This document shows positions 12,259 to 31,012 of a DNA stretch of 64,000 nt, one piece after another. The position numbers were made by a program, and so were the translations under genes. The notes under the pieces are model-generated. The model did not search any database. It was not told the DNA's origin and was given only the letters and a program-made list of their open reading frames with translations. The DNA lies in assembly GCA_949358305.1 (NCBI GenBank), contig OX442314.1, positions 23,305,060-23,369,059 on the forward strand, read 5' to 3'. Source of the stretch: Strigamia acuminata (Eukaryota > Arthropoda > Chilopoda > Geophilomorpha > Linotaeniidae). How positions within the stretch are numbered: position 1 is the stretch's first letter; each line of letters opens with the position of its first letter.

Positions 12259-13372
12259 ATGGCAGGAAACAGCGTCGCTACCAAACGCTTTTTCATTTTC
12301 ATTCCGTTTGCTGCAATTATTTATCTCATATTTTACTATGGAACTATATTCGACGTGCGTGGCAATTTTTTGATTTCTCGCAGTTGTGTTTGCCAATCGA
12401 TGGATACTGATTTACGAGTTGCATTTTCAAAAGGCAATTCCAAGTCCCGTTATTTCAGCTGTCCAATGACGGTTAATAACATTGGTGAGTTTACACATGA
12501 TTGCATCTATTTTGCACGGATTCACGGTTAAACTACGATTGCTTTTTGTAGGTCGGTTGGGGAACGTGATGGGCCAATATGCCACGCTTATGGCACTGGT
12601 TCGACTAAATGGACACGCGCCGTATCAACAGGAATCGATGAAAACGGAATTGGATAAATATTTCAAGAGCTCGATGCCTGTGGTCAACGAAAAAGTGTAC
12701 CAAAAGGTCAATTGGACTCGGCATCACATTCACGATTGGATGAGCGATGAATATTCTGAATTTCCTTGCAACTTCACTTCAATTCATGGGTACCCGTGCT
12801 CGTGGACATTTTTCCATCACATGCGAGGTGATATCAAGAGAGAGTTTCAATTTCATAGCCAGATCATACGAGACACTCAAACACATTTGCGTACGTTAAG
12901 AAGGTCCCACGAAACGACTTTTATTGGCGTGCACGTGCGCCGAGCCGATTATGTGAATTTGATGAAAGATTCGTACAATGGTGTGTTGGCAAGTCCGGAA
13001 TTTTTTTCTCAATCGATGAATTATTTCCGGAGTAAATTTAAGGATTGCATGTTCGTCGTGTGCAGCGATGACTTGGACTGGTGTAAAAAGAATATCGATA
13101 ATAGTTCGAACGATGTGCATTTTTGTTGGAACGGTGATTCGAGCACGCCCGGGCGAGACATGGCACTGCTCACTCAGTGCAACCACAGTGTAATCACTAT
13201 AGGTACTTTTGGCTTTTGGTCGGCTTATTTAGCTGGTGGAGAAGTGGTTTATTTGAGTAATTACTTGCGAAACACATCGAAATTTCATCAGGTGTTTCAT
13301 TTTAATGCAGCTTACTTACCCGAATGGATTCCAATCGATGCTGATCTAAACTCTACACAGTGGCTTACATGA
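12259..13372 (+). CDS. Alpha-1,2-fucosyltransferase (GT11), copy 1
   Basis: Two-exon gene: exons 12,259-12,484 and 12,552-13,372, with a 67 bp phase-1 intron (GTGAGT..TTTGTAG). The 348-residue product has a short cytosolic tail, one signal-anchor helix (about residues 11-30) and a lumenal catalytic domain, the type II Golgi layout. GT11 motifs are clear: RLGNVMGQYA, the GDP-fucose-binding GVHVRRADYV, VVCSDDLDWCKKN, then DMALLTQCNHS and TIGTFGFWSAYLAGG, as in vertebrate FUT1/FUT2. Family knowledge: transfers fucose from GDP-fucose in alpha-1,2 linkage to a galactose-type acceptor. The acceptor here is unknown. The ATG at 12,259 is chosen because it directly precedes the anchor and is conserved in copy 3. 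Confidence 0.9.
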
Positions 13373-14739
13373 TGCTCTAGTTCAGATTGATTCTCAACAT
13401 TTCCTTTGGTTTTGGTCTGCTAGTTTATATAGTCTATTAATTTTGATTAATTACTGTAATTTTTATTGACTTGAATTGACCCTAAAATCGATCAATGGAA
13501 TTTAGAGCTCATAACGCCTATAATTTCTGTGTTCTACTATCAATTGCTCTTTTTGTTGCAACATTTGACATTGTAAATTCCTTGTGATAGACGAAGGGCT
13601 ACACAGCAATGAACTGAATAATAGTGAACGGAACTTGGAATTCGAATTTGAACTGACACTTGAGAATGAATTCAGGCAAACAAATACAGTAGAGGTGGAA
13701 ATCGAAAACAGATGCTAGAGCTTGGGGTTCCATTTTAAATTGTATTATTGTTTCATTTTTATTTGTGTTTGGATGGTTTGATGTTGTTACTATCATATCA
13801 GTATTTGGAGGACGAGGTAATTTTTTTATTTCTTTAACTTTTTGAAAGTATAAACCCAATAATAACTTTACACATAAGATAAAGTTATGATCTATAATAT
13901 GATGCATTCTTTAAAAGCATAACCACTGTGCCATACCCAGAAGTAAACGAGTATTTTTGAAGATGGAGGAACAAATAGAAATAACAACACTGCATATCCG
14001 CATTGTTTGGAATTTCACTGCCGCGGCTACTATTTGAGAGCTTTTGTAACCAAACAGGAAACGGTCAATGAAACATTCGTTGGTGATGATGGTTATTCAG
14101 ACAGAAAATTTTAAACAAAGTGAAGTTTTAATAGAAAAAATTAAAATTTCACTGAGAAAAATAAAATTTTAATGAAATAAGTGAAATTTCACTGAGAAAA
14201 ATAAAATTTTAATGAAAAAAGTAAAATTTCACTGAGAAAAATAAAATTTTAATGAAAAAAGTGAAATTTCAATCAAAAAAAGTGAAATTTTTCTGGAAAA
14301 AGTGAAATTCAAAGAAAAAATAGAAATTTCAGTTAAAATATGGTAAACAATTGTAATAAGAGCCGCCCTCGATTAAGAGCCGCGGCTCAGGATGCCCGTT
14401 TTGAAGAAGAGTCGTGGCTCTTACTGGAGAAAATACGGTGTTGCAAAAAAAAAAATTTCTCTTGATGATAAGAATATTGCATTTGTAAAAATAAATAAAA
14501 TTAATTTTCGTGAATTTTGTGAATTTATTTAATTTAGTTTTTTCGACATGTGGTCAATTTCTACTTGCCAAGTTTTTATTTGCTTCTATTCGCTATTGTC
14601 CATTTATGTACATGTGGCGCATATGTTTTTTTGATGACATTACATCGTCACGACTATTTTTGATAACAGTTTTATAACCATGAGTTAACAAAATATTCAG
14701 ATTTTGGTGCTGATTGCGTATGCTGTGTCTGTGTCTGTA
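13373..14739. other. Intergenic sequence with tandem repeats
   Basis: 14,105-14,335 is a degenerate array of GTGAAATTTCACTGAGAAAA-type units alternating with AATAAAATTTTAATGA. 14,348-14,445 contains AAGAGCCGCCCTCGATTA and AGAGCCGCGGCTC, a GC-richer dispersed repeat that resembles, in inverted sense, the sequence at 38,655-38,755. No gene recognised. Confidence 0.5.
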
Positions 14740-15857
14740 ATGTCTAATATTAGGCCAAGTCTACGAATCATCAAATCTCTTTTTATTCTACTACTACTAT
14801 GCATTGCGATTTTTTACTTAATATTCTGTCTTGATGTAATATTCCAATCGCAGGACGACCTTCTAATTTCTCTCTCTCGGAAATGTGTTTGTCAATCAGA
14901 AAATAACGATTTACGAGTTGCATTTTCAATGAGTTCTTTGTCTATCAATTTCACCTGCCCTATGACAGTAAATAATAACGGTGAGTTTACAATAATTCAT
15001 TTATTTTGCAAGTGAAACCCCGATTGCTTTTTGTAGGCCGGTTAGGAAACGTGATGGGCGAATATGCCACGCTCTTAGCATTAGCTCGAATTAATGGACA
15101 CGCGTCGTACCAACAGCAGTCAATGAAAAATGAATTGAATAAATATTTCAATACCTCGATGCTTGTGGTCAACGAAAAAGTGTACAAAGAGGTCAATTGG
15201 ACTCGGCATCACATTCACGATTGGATGAGCGATGAATATTCTGAATTCGGTTGCAACTTCATTTCAATTGAAGGGTATCCATGCTCGTGGACATTTTTTC
15301 ATCACATACGAGACGATGTCAAGAGAGAGTTTCAATTTCAACATGACATCGTGCGCGATGCGCAAGCATACTTGGGGTCACTAAGAAAATCGGACACCGC
15401 CACTTATATTGGCGTGCACATGCGCCGAACCGATTATGTGCATTTGATGAATAATACTTACAACGGTGTGTTGGCAAGTCCGGATTTTTTTACTCAATCG
15501 ATGAATTATTTCAGAAGCAAATTTAAGGATTGCGTATTTGTCGTATGCAGCGATGACTTGAACTGGTGTAAAAAGAATATCGATAATAGTTCGAACGATG
15601 TGCATTTTTGTTGGAACGGTTATTCGAGCACGCCCGGGCGAGACATGGCACTGCTCACTCAGTGCAACCACAGTATAATAACTATAGGTACTTTTGGCTT
15701 TTGGTCGGCTTATTTAGCTGGTGGAGAAGTGGTTTATTTGAATAATTACTTGCGAAACACATCGATATTTCTTGATGTGTTTCATTTTAATGCGGCTTAT
15801 TTACCCGAATGGATTCCCATTGATGCTGATTTAAATTCCACAAGTTGGCTTAGTTAG
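14740..15857 (+). CDS. Alpha-1,2-fucosyltransferase (GT11), copy 2
   Basis: Exons 14,740-14,980 and 15,037-15,857, with a phase-1 intron at the same place as in copy 1 (GTGAGT..TTGTAG). N-terminal signal anchor rich in I/L (about residues 10-30), then the same GT11 motifs: RLGNVMGEYA, GVHMRRTDYV, VVCSDDLNWCKKN, DMALLTQCNHS and TIGTFGFWSAYL. The catalytic exon is close to copy 1, but the first exon is much more diverged. Native end is SWLS then TAG. The 3' flank (ATTAAAGTATTTTTCCTAAT...) also occurs, interrupted by insertions, downstream of copy 3. Predicted role as copy 1. Confidence 0.9.
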
Positions 15858-16064
15858 TTGATATTAAAGTATTTTTCCTAATAAAATAAAATTTGATTTT
15901 TTTATTGTCGGCATCCGATTGATTTACAGCATTTCCTGCTGCTATTTCCCATGCTCTTAATAGACTTTTATCAAATTCTTGTGTGTTTAATTATTGGTTA
16001 TATAGCTCGGTGATCTTCATATTGCAACTCATTCGTTTAAGACTTGTGTTTTGTTGCACAGAAA

Positions 16065-17773
16065 ATGAAGTCGCTTAAAGGCAATCTTTTTATGCTTACT
16101 GTGGGTGTGAATGCTCAACAAGAGCGTAAAATTGATGCGCAGTTGTTAAGTTGGAAGATGATGAGAAAACTTATGTGGTCAGTGATTTTTCTCGTCTGTT
16201 TAAGTCTTATTTCTCTACAAGTTGTCGATAGAATGACGTATTACGCGAACACACCACTTTCAACCAACGTGCAGGTATTGTGTCGCGCAGTAAAACCAAC
16301 TTTTGCTATATTTTAGTTGCGGTCATTTCACGCATTTGTCTTCGTACCAAAATTAGGTAATTAGAAACCTATCGATGCAGCTTCCTCGCATTACAATTTG
16401 CCCATCCGACTACAGACGACCAGATGTCGAGAAAGAAATGCGGAGCAAATTATCCACAATTCTAGAAAAAAAAATAACTTCGTACGATTTGATTTTGTTG
16501 CAAAACAATATGACGCAATTGTGGGATACGTTTTCTTATAAATTAAGCGATGTTATCAAAGCGGTAAAAAAAAAATAAGTAAAAAATATTATGAAATTTT
16601 TATTCATCTATTTTCTGACACCGGCATAATAAATACCAGTGTATTTTTGGCGATGAACCCTGTGAAAAGAATGGTATGTGGCAACCATTTCCGTCAATTC
16701 GAGGAAACTGCTTCACTTATTATGCCGGTTTGCGACACTAACTTGTATGTCAGGGTATTTCCCTGAATTGCTGACATTTATTTTAACAGATGCCTCAATC
16801 AGGGGAACTGGACCGTACAACGGAATTTATTTATTGCTACACGATACGGTGGTGCGCGAACCAAGAGACCCATTTGCGTGGAGAGTGAGTTCAATTCAAT
16901 TGCACACCCATTCACATACCTAATTTATTTCAATAAAAAATTCTGCAGTTAAGTAAATGGAAATTGTTTGTTAGCTTTTAATTCACAGTGCTCGCAACGA
17001 TCCTTTACTGGAAACGTTTTCCGGAGGGATTTTCGTGTATAACGAATTCTTTTATGATATTCGCTTAAAGCTGAAAAAGGTGAGCATAGAAATCATTGCA
17101 TTAGATTTTATTATCAGTCATCATATTTCCGTACGCATTTGTTCTCTTACAACACCTGGATCGATTTATCTTACTCATCCATCCGTATTTTATTGTTGCG
17201 CAACGAATGATTCATTCATCATCAAATTGTTTTTCTGTTTGTTTAGTTCCAACATGTTAACACCACCAAGAAGCCCTGTAGTGATATTTCTACATCCGGT
17301 TGCGTGGTTAATTGTCTAAAAAGTGAAATCGAAACTGCAGTCGGTTGTAGGTAAATTGCTTGTCTTTGACGTTGACGTTTATTTACATCGTCCATCTTTG
17401 AAGTCTCCCATTTATGAATTCTTCCACAACGAATTTCTGCATCTCGCCTAAAGACTTCGAATTATGCGATAAATTAATCGCGAATCGGATCCAGAGCGCG
17501 GATCCAAGCTGTGCGTGCGTGCAAGAATGTCAACACGATTGGTTCGAAGCGAACGTCGATTCGAGTCCGTGGCCAACCGCTCGAAATGCGACACGTGTGC
17601 GCATATTTTACGACAGTTTTATCTACGAGGACACACGAGAAACACATCTGTATGGCTTGGTTGCCATGTTATGCGACATTGGTGGCAGTGTGAGTCTGTT
17701 TTTAGGAGCGTCCGTCTTCACACTACTTCAATTAGTGGAGAATTTCATTTTTAAAATTAAAAAAAAAATTTAA
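16065..17773 (+). CDS. DEG/ENaC-family sodium channel, short form
   Basis: Seven exons: 16,065-16,274; 16,357-16,563; 16,640-16,727; 16,790-16,884; 16,975-17,079; 17,247-17,350; 17,404-17,773, giving about 392 residues. First membrane helix near residues 35-55, followed by the family signature YYANTPLSTNV and LPRITICPSDYRRPD. A cysteine-containing extracellular domain includes CSLPFM-type sequence, and the second helix contains GSVSLFLGASVFTLLQL with the GAS selectivity motif. Family knowledge: trimeric, amiloride-sensitive, cation-selective surface channels. Most members have 500 or more residues, so the extracellular domain is short here. The start of exon 5 and the 5' end are the least certain parts. 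Confidence 0.82.
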
Positions 17774-18000
17774 ACCCGAAATAAATTCATGTGTATTACA
17801 TATAATTAAAGGAAAAATTACATCTCGTTTGCTTGAAAACACTTTAATGCTACAATTTCTTTTCTTCCTTATTTCACATAGGTATTTAAAAAAAAATATT
17901 TGTAACTACCATAATTTGTGGTTTTGTGATTTTCAATAAAACAGTCTGTTGTGTGTGCTGCCATCTATGAATGATGGAAAAAGTTGAAAACACTCAAAAC

Positions 18001-18718
18001 TCACTTATTTTTATGCAGACGAGTGTTTAAGTCAAACAGCTGTTGTAAAAATCCATTATTCGGAGTGATATCTCTGTGTTTCCGTACCGCGCGAATTGCA
18101 TCCTCTGCTGTGAATCCCTTTCGCATCATTAAATACGCTAGAACAATTGTGGCTGAACGACTTATTCCCATATAGCAATGGACGAAAACTTTTCCTTAAA
18201 AAATATATTTAAAAATAAAAATTTAAAATATAAATATTTTTTTTTTAAAAAAACCACCTCCATTATTCAACGCCTTTTCGATAAAATTTGCACATTCGTC
18301 AAAATAAATTGAAATATTCGTGTCAGGAGTGTCCATCAATCGCAGGCCAAGAAATTTGATGCCTGATGGTTTGTAATAATGTTCATTTGTGTCCACTTGG
18401 GCTATTTTGGTGCCTTGGGCAGTGTTAATTACATGCGTTATACCAACGCTTGTCAGGTATTCTTTGGTTGTTGCTGTTATTCTATAAATTAAATTTCTTT
18501 TTATTATTTTTATCCAGTTTAAATTTTCCATGATTTATTTTTTATTTCATTCATTACCCATCTCCTATGAAAATTCCTGGGTAGACTTCATCACAGTCGA
18601 TTCGTTCACGAATGAAATTGCACTCAAAAGCGGTCGATACTCGCTTGTAGGACGGCTGTGGTTTTGTTTCCCATATCACCTTGAGTAGGGAGCGATAAGA
18701 GTCCTGAGAAGCCGCCAT
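18001..18718 (-). CDS. Small dual-specificity phosphatase, copy a
   Basis: Minus-strand exons in order: 18,718-18,558; 18,481-18,258; 18,194-18,001, giving 192 residues. Begins [17 protein letters not shown]. The domain starts at [12 protein letters not shown], continues [11 protein letters not shown] and FLGLRLMDTPDTNIS (general-acid Asp), and has the catalytic loop HCYMGISRSA (HCX5R). It ends with [14 protein letters not shown]. Size and sequence match atypical DUSPs of the VHR/DUSP3 type, which dephosphorylate phosphotyrosine and phosphothreonine in MAP kinases or related substrates. No CH2/rhodanese domain is present. Tandem with copy b, same strand and intron positions. Confidence 0.9.
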
Positions 18719-19406
18719 GACCTTCGCGGGATGCGCAGTTCTTAGGGAAATTCAACACGGAAGAATAGCTTGAGGATTATGTAATTTAATTTTTGTGTCA
18801 TCGAATTTCAAATTGTACGCAAGGTTTTAGTTTTACAATTAATCGAGTTGATCAATTCGAAAATTTAATTTCAATGTTTCGTGTCGGAATCATTGGAAAA
18901 ATCAAATATTTTACCATAAAATAGCAGACGATTCATTAAAATTCTACGTACTGTAACTGCGAGTCAACCATCTTTTTTTTGACGTCACTAAATCTCGTTG
19001 CCACATTCGCTACACCATAACTAGACTTGTACAATCTTACGGTTAGTGAGAGGTGCCATTTTGATTCCCATTCCCAGTTTTGTCTAGTCAAAACAAAATC
19101 AGCATCATTTTACAAGATCAATATTGTATTACCTTCTGTTGATATTTCTCATGCATTCAAACCAAATTTATTCCATTTTTATTTAAATTTTCTTTTTATT
19201 GTCAATTGGACAAATGTTTATCACCATCAATTGTATTGGAGAAATCAGCAAAAAACAAACATAAAAAAACCAGTTGAATATTTATAGATTATTAACCTTT
19301 AAATCTATTTTCCTTACATTTATATTCACATTTTTTAATATAAAAGTAATTTATTTCTTTGGTGCCATCTATGAATGATGAAAGGAGTTAAAAAATAACA
19401 TTCCAA

Positions 19407-20089
19407 TCAGAGCTTCGTGTTAAGACGGATATTTAAATCAAACAACTGTTGTAAGAATCCATTATTCGGAGTTATCTCTCTGTGTTTCCGTACAGTGCGA
19501 ATTGCATCCTCCGCTGTTAATCCCTTTCGCAGCATTAAATACGCTAGAACGATTGTGGCTGAACGACTAACTCCCATGTAGCAATGAACGAAAACTTTCC
19601 CTTTTAAGTAAAATTAAAATTAAAATCATACAAAATAAATTTATAAAATTATTTTTTAAAATCAACCTCCACTATTCAACGCCTCGTCAATAAAATCTGC
19701 ACATTCGACAAAATGAACTGAAATATTCGTTTCTTCGGTGTCCATCAACTGTAGACCAAGAAATTTTATCCTTGAAGACTCGTAATAATGTTCGTTTGTG
19801 TCCACTTGGGCTATTCTGTTGCCTTGTGCAGTGTTGATTACGTGTGTAATGCCAACGCTTTTCAGGTATTCTTGGGCTGTTGCTGTTGTTCTGGTTTTAA
19901 AAAAATATAAATGTTGATTTTTTTTTCAGTTTTGAATTTTATTTTGATTCATTACTCATCGCCCATGAATATTCCTGGGTAAACTTCGTCGCAATCGTAG
20001 GGAGATGAGTTCCTCGAGGTTGATGGTTGAGGTGTTGTTTCCCATATTACTTTTAGGAGGGAACGATAACAGTCTTGGGATGATGCCAT
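19407..20089 (-). CDS. Small dual-specificity phosphatase, copy b
   Basis: Minus-strand exons: 20,089-19,956; 19,890-19,667; 19,600-19,407, giving 183 residues. Exons 2 and 3 have exactly the same lengths as in copy a (224 and 194 bp). Begins [17 protein letters not shown]; active site [10 protein letters not shown]; general-acid region [12 protein letters not shown]. The N-terminal linker before CDEVYPGIF is nine residues shorter than in copy a. The sequence just downstream of both stops shares GCCATCTATGAATGATG, so the duplication included 3' flank. Confidence 0.9.
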
Positions 20090-20570
20090 ATCCTTGAATA
20101 CTTCGAGACAACTGCCGAGTCATGGGAAATAGTAAAAATCGAATGTTTTACCGGGGAAAAACGGACGAATAATGAAATTTCTACACTAAATCCGCCATTT
20201 TCAAAAATGACGTCACGTACGTTCACACTCGCCATATAACAATCACAATTCGTGACAACCAATCTACGGTTTCGTTAAGGTGCCATTCAATTTACTTAGT
20301 TTTGCCAAAGTTGTTCTGGTTTTACAGGATTTTATTCTGTGACGTACCAGAGCGTATTATTAAAAAAAAATATGTATCCTGTAGTTTGATTTAATTTTTG
20401 TCTTTCTAATGTTTTCAAGGACTCTTAAAAAAAATGAAATCGTTGTAAATTTAAGATAACATTTGTTGCCAACTACGGTTCAAATGATTGGGTAATAGGG
20501 TAATCTTATTCAATCAACTGTACTTGAATTTGTAATAAAGATCAGCTTCCCGTGTTTCAAAACTCAGGCA

Positions 20571-22291
20571 ATGGATGCAGAGGCTCGTCCTACTTTCCAG
20601 TTGAATAAACCACGTTATAATCAGGTAGCTATTAATTTTTGATGTTTTTGTATTCAAATAAAACAAAAATTGAAAACAATTGTAGGATACATTTCTTGGA
20701 AGACTTAGGCATTTTATCGATATAATCGATCCAAGAACTCTTTTTACTACGCAAGTAATTTTTTTAGATTCAAAATTTAATATTATATAATTTTACTTAA
20801 AATTTACTATATCATTTCAAGGCGGAATTGGATCGTGCTGTCCAACTTTTAGATGATTTTCGTGATGGAAAACTATCACCGGACGTAGACGAGGAGGAAT
20901 TATGGAGAGCTCAGAAGATAAAACAAGTAAAAACTAAAACAAATTTCATCAGACTTATAAAAAAAAATAAGTTGTGATTTTTATAGGCGATCATTCATCC
21001 TTCAACCGGCAAAAAGATTTTCATGCCATTCCGGATGTCTGGTTATATTCCATTTGGGACCCCAATTGTAACATACCAACAAACTTAAAACTTTAAAAAT
21101 AATTCCGCAAAGTTCCTTTACAATCAATCTTTTTAAATTAATTTAATTTCTGCAATTTTTTTCAAGGTTATGGGACTCCTTATTCAAAATCCGACAATGG
21201 GTCAAACAATTTTTTGGCAATGGTTCAATCAAAGTCACAACGCTTGCGTTAATTACGCCAACAGGAATGCATCAAAGGTTCGTACGGAAAAAATAGTGAT
21301 AAACAACTGTTTTTAGAAGATTTTATTGATTTATTGCTTTTGTTTAGGAAACCTCCAACTGGACTTTAATTCAAGGTTATATGGGCGCAACAACTGCAGC
21401 GGTTGGAATTGCAGTAAGTGATTGCAGTTGATTATTCTTGAAACTAGATGGCGACACGTATGCTGGAATATTTAATTTACTCATAGAATTTCTTTTATAA
21501 AGTGTTTATTATTTTTTTTTTTTAATTTATTTTCAGGTGGGTTTAACAACACTAGTCAAAAGAGCTGATAAATTTTCATCTGCAACTCGACTTTTTGTAC
21601 AGCGTTTTGTACCTTTTCCAGCTGTAGGTAAGTGTTGTTGAATTGGATGAAAGAGATTTTAGATTAAATTTTAGATTAAATTTTATCCTTATTTTGTTGC
21701 CTGGAATTTTTCAGCCTCGGCAAGTGTTGTCAACGTATTGTTAATGAGACGTCACGAACTTTCGCAAGGCATTGAAGTGTTGGACAACGATGGGAACGTA
21801 GTTGGTACATCAAAAAAAGCTGCCGCCAAGGTAAGAATTGTTGATATTGATGATTGATAATAATCAATACGGTATCTTTGAATTTTGTATTGTTAATAGG
21901 CATTAAAGGAAGTAGCTCTGACGCGAGCATTTTTACCTACTCCTATTATGGTTCTACCACCTTTGATTCTTACGCAACTGGAAAAGTGGGTGTTACAAGC
22001 GAGATACATTTGTTTGATGTAATGTGTATAATTTACAGAACCAAGTGGCTTAAAACTCATCCACGCTGGCATTTGCCAATCAATGGTTTTCTGTGTTTGG
22101 TTGTTTTTGGTTTAGCTTTACCAGTTGCTATTGGCATATTTCCACAAATGAGTCAGGTGCGCAATTCTTCTATTTTAAGTTTTCCTATTTCTAATTTTGT
22201 TTTAATTTATTGCTAGATTAAGATAGAAAATTTAGAGACTGAATTTCATTCATCGTCGCATGTTGTACTATATTATAATAAAGGATTGTAA
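20571..22291 (+). CDS. Sideroflexin (mitochondrial serine-transporter family)
   Basis: Complete 11-exon gene: 20,571-20,624; 20,686-20,754; 20,822-20,926; 20,987-21,067; 21,167-21,277; 21,348-21,413; 21,537-21,627; 21,715-21,830; 21,900-21,985; 22,039-22,156; 22,217-22,291. All junctions are in phase and yield 323 residues, the usual sideroflexin length. Diagnostic segments: [11 protein letters not shown], the [20 protein letters not shown] block, NYANRNA, and the C-terminal YYNKGL. Family knowledge: multi-pass inner-membrane proteins; SFXN1/SFXN3 import serine for one-carbon metabolism. I cannot tell which vertebrate sideroflexin is closest. Confidence 0.93.
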
Positions 22292-22923
22292 TTAGAGTTT
22301 TCAATTTATTTGCTTTGCTGCATTTCATCAAACTTGAGAATTCAGGAAATCGGCATTTCATCATTTGTTGATCATAAATTGAATCATGTTCATTTATTTG
22401 CTTGTTTACTTGCTTGTTTTGTGCAGAATAAATAAACGGGCGATAACGTTTATTTGTGTTAAATAAACAACCCAACAGTTGTAGCTTAGCTTTTATCTTA
22501 TCGATTTTAGTGAAGAAATTGAATGGAACCAGGAGGGAAGAACACTATACATTGGAGAAATAAAATTTCTTGTTAACATTAAAAACATTTTATTTCACAT
22601 TGAATTCGCATAAAACAGCATTGTTTAGTGTTCAGGTGAAGAAATAAGATTTTTTTAAATTCTAATACGGTAAAATACACCTACCGTATCAGAATTAGAA
22701 TCAGTTAATGATAAATTGCCTACCTCAATGGGAATAATGCATTGTAATGATTTGATTACGATTAATTGTTAAGATTATTATTGGTCAGAATAAATAAATT
22801 GTCTTTTTCAATTTTCTTGCACTGATGAGGATTTCACACGTGATGATAAGATAAATCTATATGTATATGATAAGGAGGAGGTAGGCGATCATTTGGATTT
22901 TTGAATCCTTTTGATTTTATGCA
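22292..22923. other. Intergenic sequence between sideroflexin and ABCC
   Basis: 632 bp between a stop codon and the next start on the same strand. It should hold the sideroflexin 3' UTR and the ABCC promoter. No specific element recognised. Confidence 0.4.
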
Positions 22924-29408
<6,485 letters not shown>

Positions 29409-29652
29409 ATTCACGTAAAAATTAAATATCATTTATGAAACTCTTAGTAATTCTATTTAATAAATGTCAATAAAGTCCAGTGTAAATAATAGGATTTTAA
29501 TATGATTTTTAGTAGAAATTTTTAATTATTTTCTCGTTTTTCTTTGAACAAAATTAATACAAGATATAAAAATTAAAATTTTAATTTTATTTTTTGGGTT
29601 GTACCGGGGCGTCGCTCCACGTTTGTGCGGCTCCGTTGTCAGCGGATATGTG

Positions 29653-29694
29653 TTTAGCCATAGATATAGATTATACCTATATCTATGGTTTAGC
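29653..29694. repeat. 30 bp palindrome flanked by a 6 bp duplication
   Basis: A palindromic insert (CCATAGATATAG, spacer ATTATAC, CTATATCTATGG, overlapping the flank) sits between two copies of TTTAGC. The intact paralogue at 35,401-35,435 has a single TTTAGC and no palindrome, so this is a precise insertion with duplication of 6 bp. Confidence 0.8.
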
Positions 29695-29709
29695 AAAGTG
29701 ACCGAGGTA

Positions 29710-30306
29710 TACTCTATACTTGCACTCAAAAAGCACAATCAGTCCTATTGGTCGAGCCTCATTCTTAGGACTACTTTAGTTGGGAGGGAGGATTATTTTC
29801 GACCTGGATTCTTTTCGACTTGAGGTGAAATGTCCTTCCTTTCGACTGGGATTATATTCGACTGGGAATTTTTTCGACTTGCCTTTTTTTTGACCAGGAA
29901 TTTTTTCGACTAGGATCATTTTCGACCAGGACTCTTTTCGACCAGGAACATTTTCGACCAAGAATATTTTGACTTGGTTGGATCCAGGTTGTTCATTTTT
30001 TTTATTACATTTGTAATTTGTTTTATTTTGACAGTTCTGGTGATTTTGATCCAAGTAACGTGTCACCATCTGGTGGTGAAATTGTTAACGAAATTACAAG
30101 CCACAAAAGTAAATAAAAGAATTTTAATGTAATTTTGATTTTTCTTATTAAAAAATGTTATTTCCATCATTGCAGTTTTATGCATATAAAAATGTCAAAC
30201 TCGTGTTTGTTATGTTTATTGGTTACTTCGTCTGGAAAGTAAACAATTTTGAATTTTTGACCGTTGCCTAGGCAATTGATTAGGCTTTTTGAGTGCAAGT
30301 AGAGTA
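29710..30306. mobile_element. TA-targeting TIR element inside the MTCH pseudogene
   Basis: Ends TACTCTATACTTGCACTCAA and its near-complement TTGAGTGCAAGTAGAGTA. Comparison with the uninterrupted paralogue (CCGAGGTATATTAG at 35,431) shows exact insertion with a TA duplication (29,708-29,709 and 30,307-30,308). That TSD suggests a Tc1/mariner-type non-autonomous element, 597 bp. The interior has a degenerate array of TTTTCGACTGGGA-type units (about 29,790-29,975). No transposase. Confidence 0.8.
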
Positions 30307-30374
30307 TATATTAGTGGATTGTTGGTGCTATCGGGTTCTAATCGAGTTTGCTTTTGAGTCGATGGAGGCTGAAC

Positions 30375-31012
30375 TCTTCAAGCTACTTAGTTGAATCCAA
30401 TCGTTTAAATCGTTCCAAAAGTCTCTGGCTTCTTAAAAAATGTAAATGTTGGAATAAATTGAATGCGTGTTGCCACCATGAATTCTGTATAGTCACTTGG
30501 CGTCACTGGGATTAAAGTTTATTGTCTCACAAAAACTATGTACAAGAAACTCTCCTATTGGAGCAACACTAATCTGACAATTGGCCTCAGCTACATTCCG
30601 AAGTGGGGAGCTGAGGCCAGGTTGAGTGACAAGGAAATCTAATCCGAATAATTAAAAAGGTTAATGACACTAAGATTGTAAATAAACAAATAAAAAACAT
30701 AATAAATAAGAATGTGAAATATCAAATCAAGAAATATAAAAATTAGCAAATAAAGACACTAAGGTATTATAATAAGAATTAATAAAAGCAAATGTCAAAT
30801 GAAAACATTATTAAATCAAGTTTCATAAAAATAACGATAATTTTACACATTAAAGGAAAATACAAAATAACAATAAAAATGGCATATTAAAGGAAAATAC
30901 AAAATAACAATAAAAATGGCACATTAAAGGGAATGTGCATCCAAAATAGATTGTTATGAAATCGAATACAAAAATAGCAGGGAATGTGAACCTGGGATAA
31001 AACGCCAGTTTT
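30375..31012. other. Unidentified insertion/replacement in the MTCH pseudogene
   Basis: Relative to the intact paralogue, about 100 bp of exon 4 are replaced by about 640 bp with no recognised coding sequence. It includes a 38 bp direct repeat (TAAAGGAAAATACAAAATAA... at 30,853 and 30,891). Origin unknown; no clear TIR. Confidence 0.5.

Noticed and set aside
11865-12410. 181-residue frame overlapping the first FUT exon
   Set aside because: It is out of frame with the fucosyltransferase, has no family resemblance, and is not preserved upstream of the other two copies. Judged chance.
12896-13186. 96-residue antisense frame present in all three FUT genes
   Set aside because: Its conservation is fully explained by the near-identity of the sense exons; nothing indicates an antisense gene.
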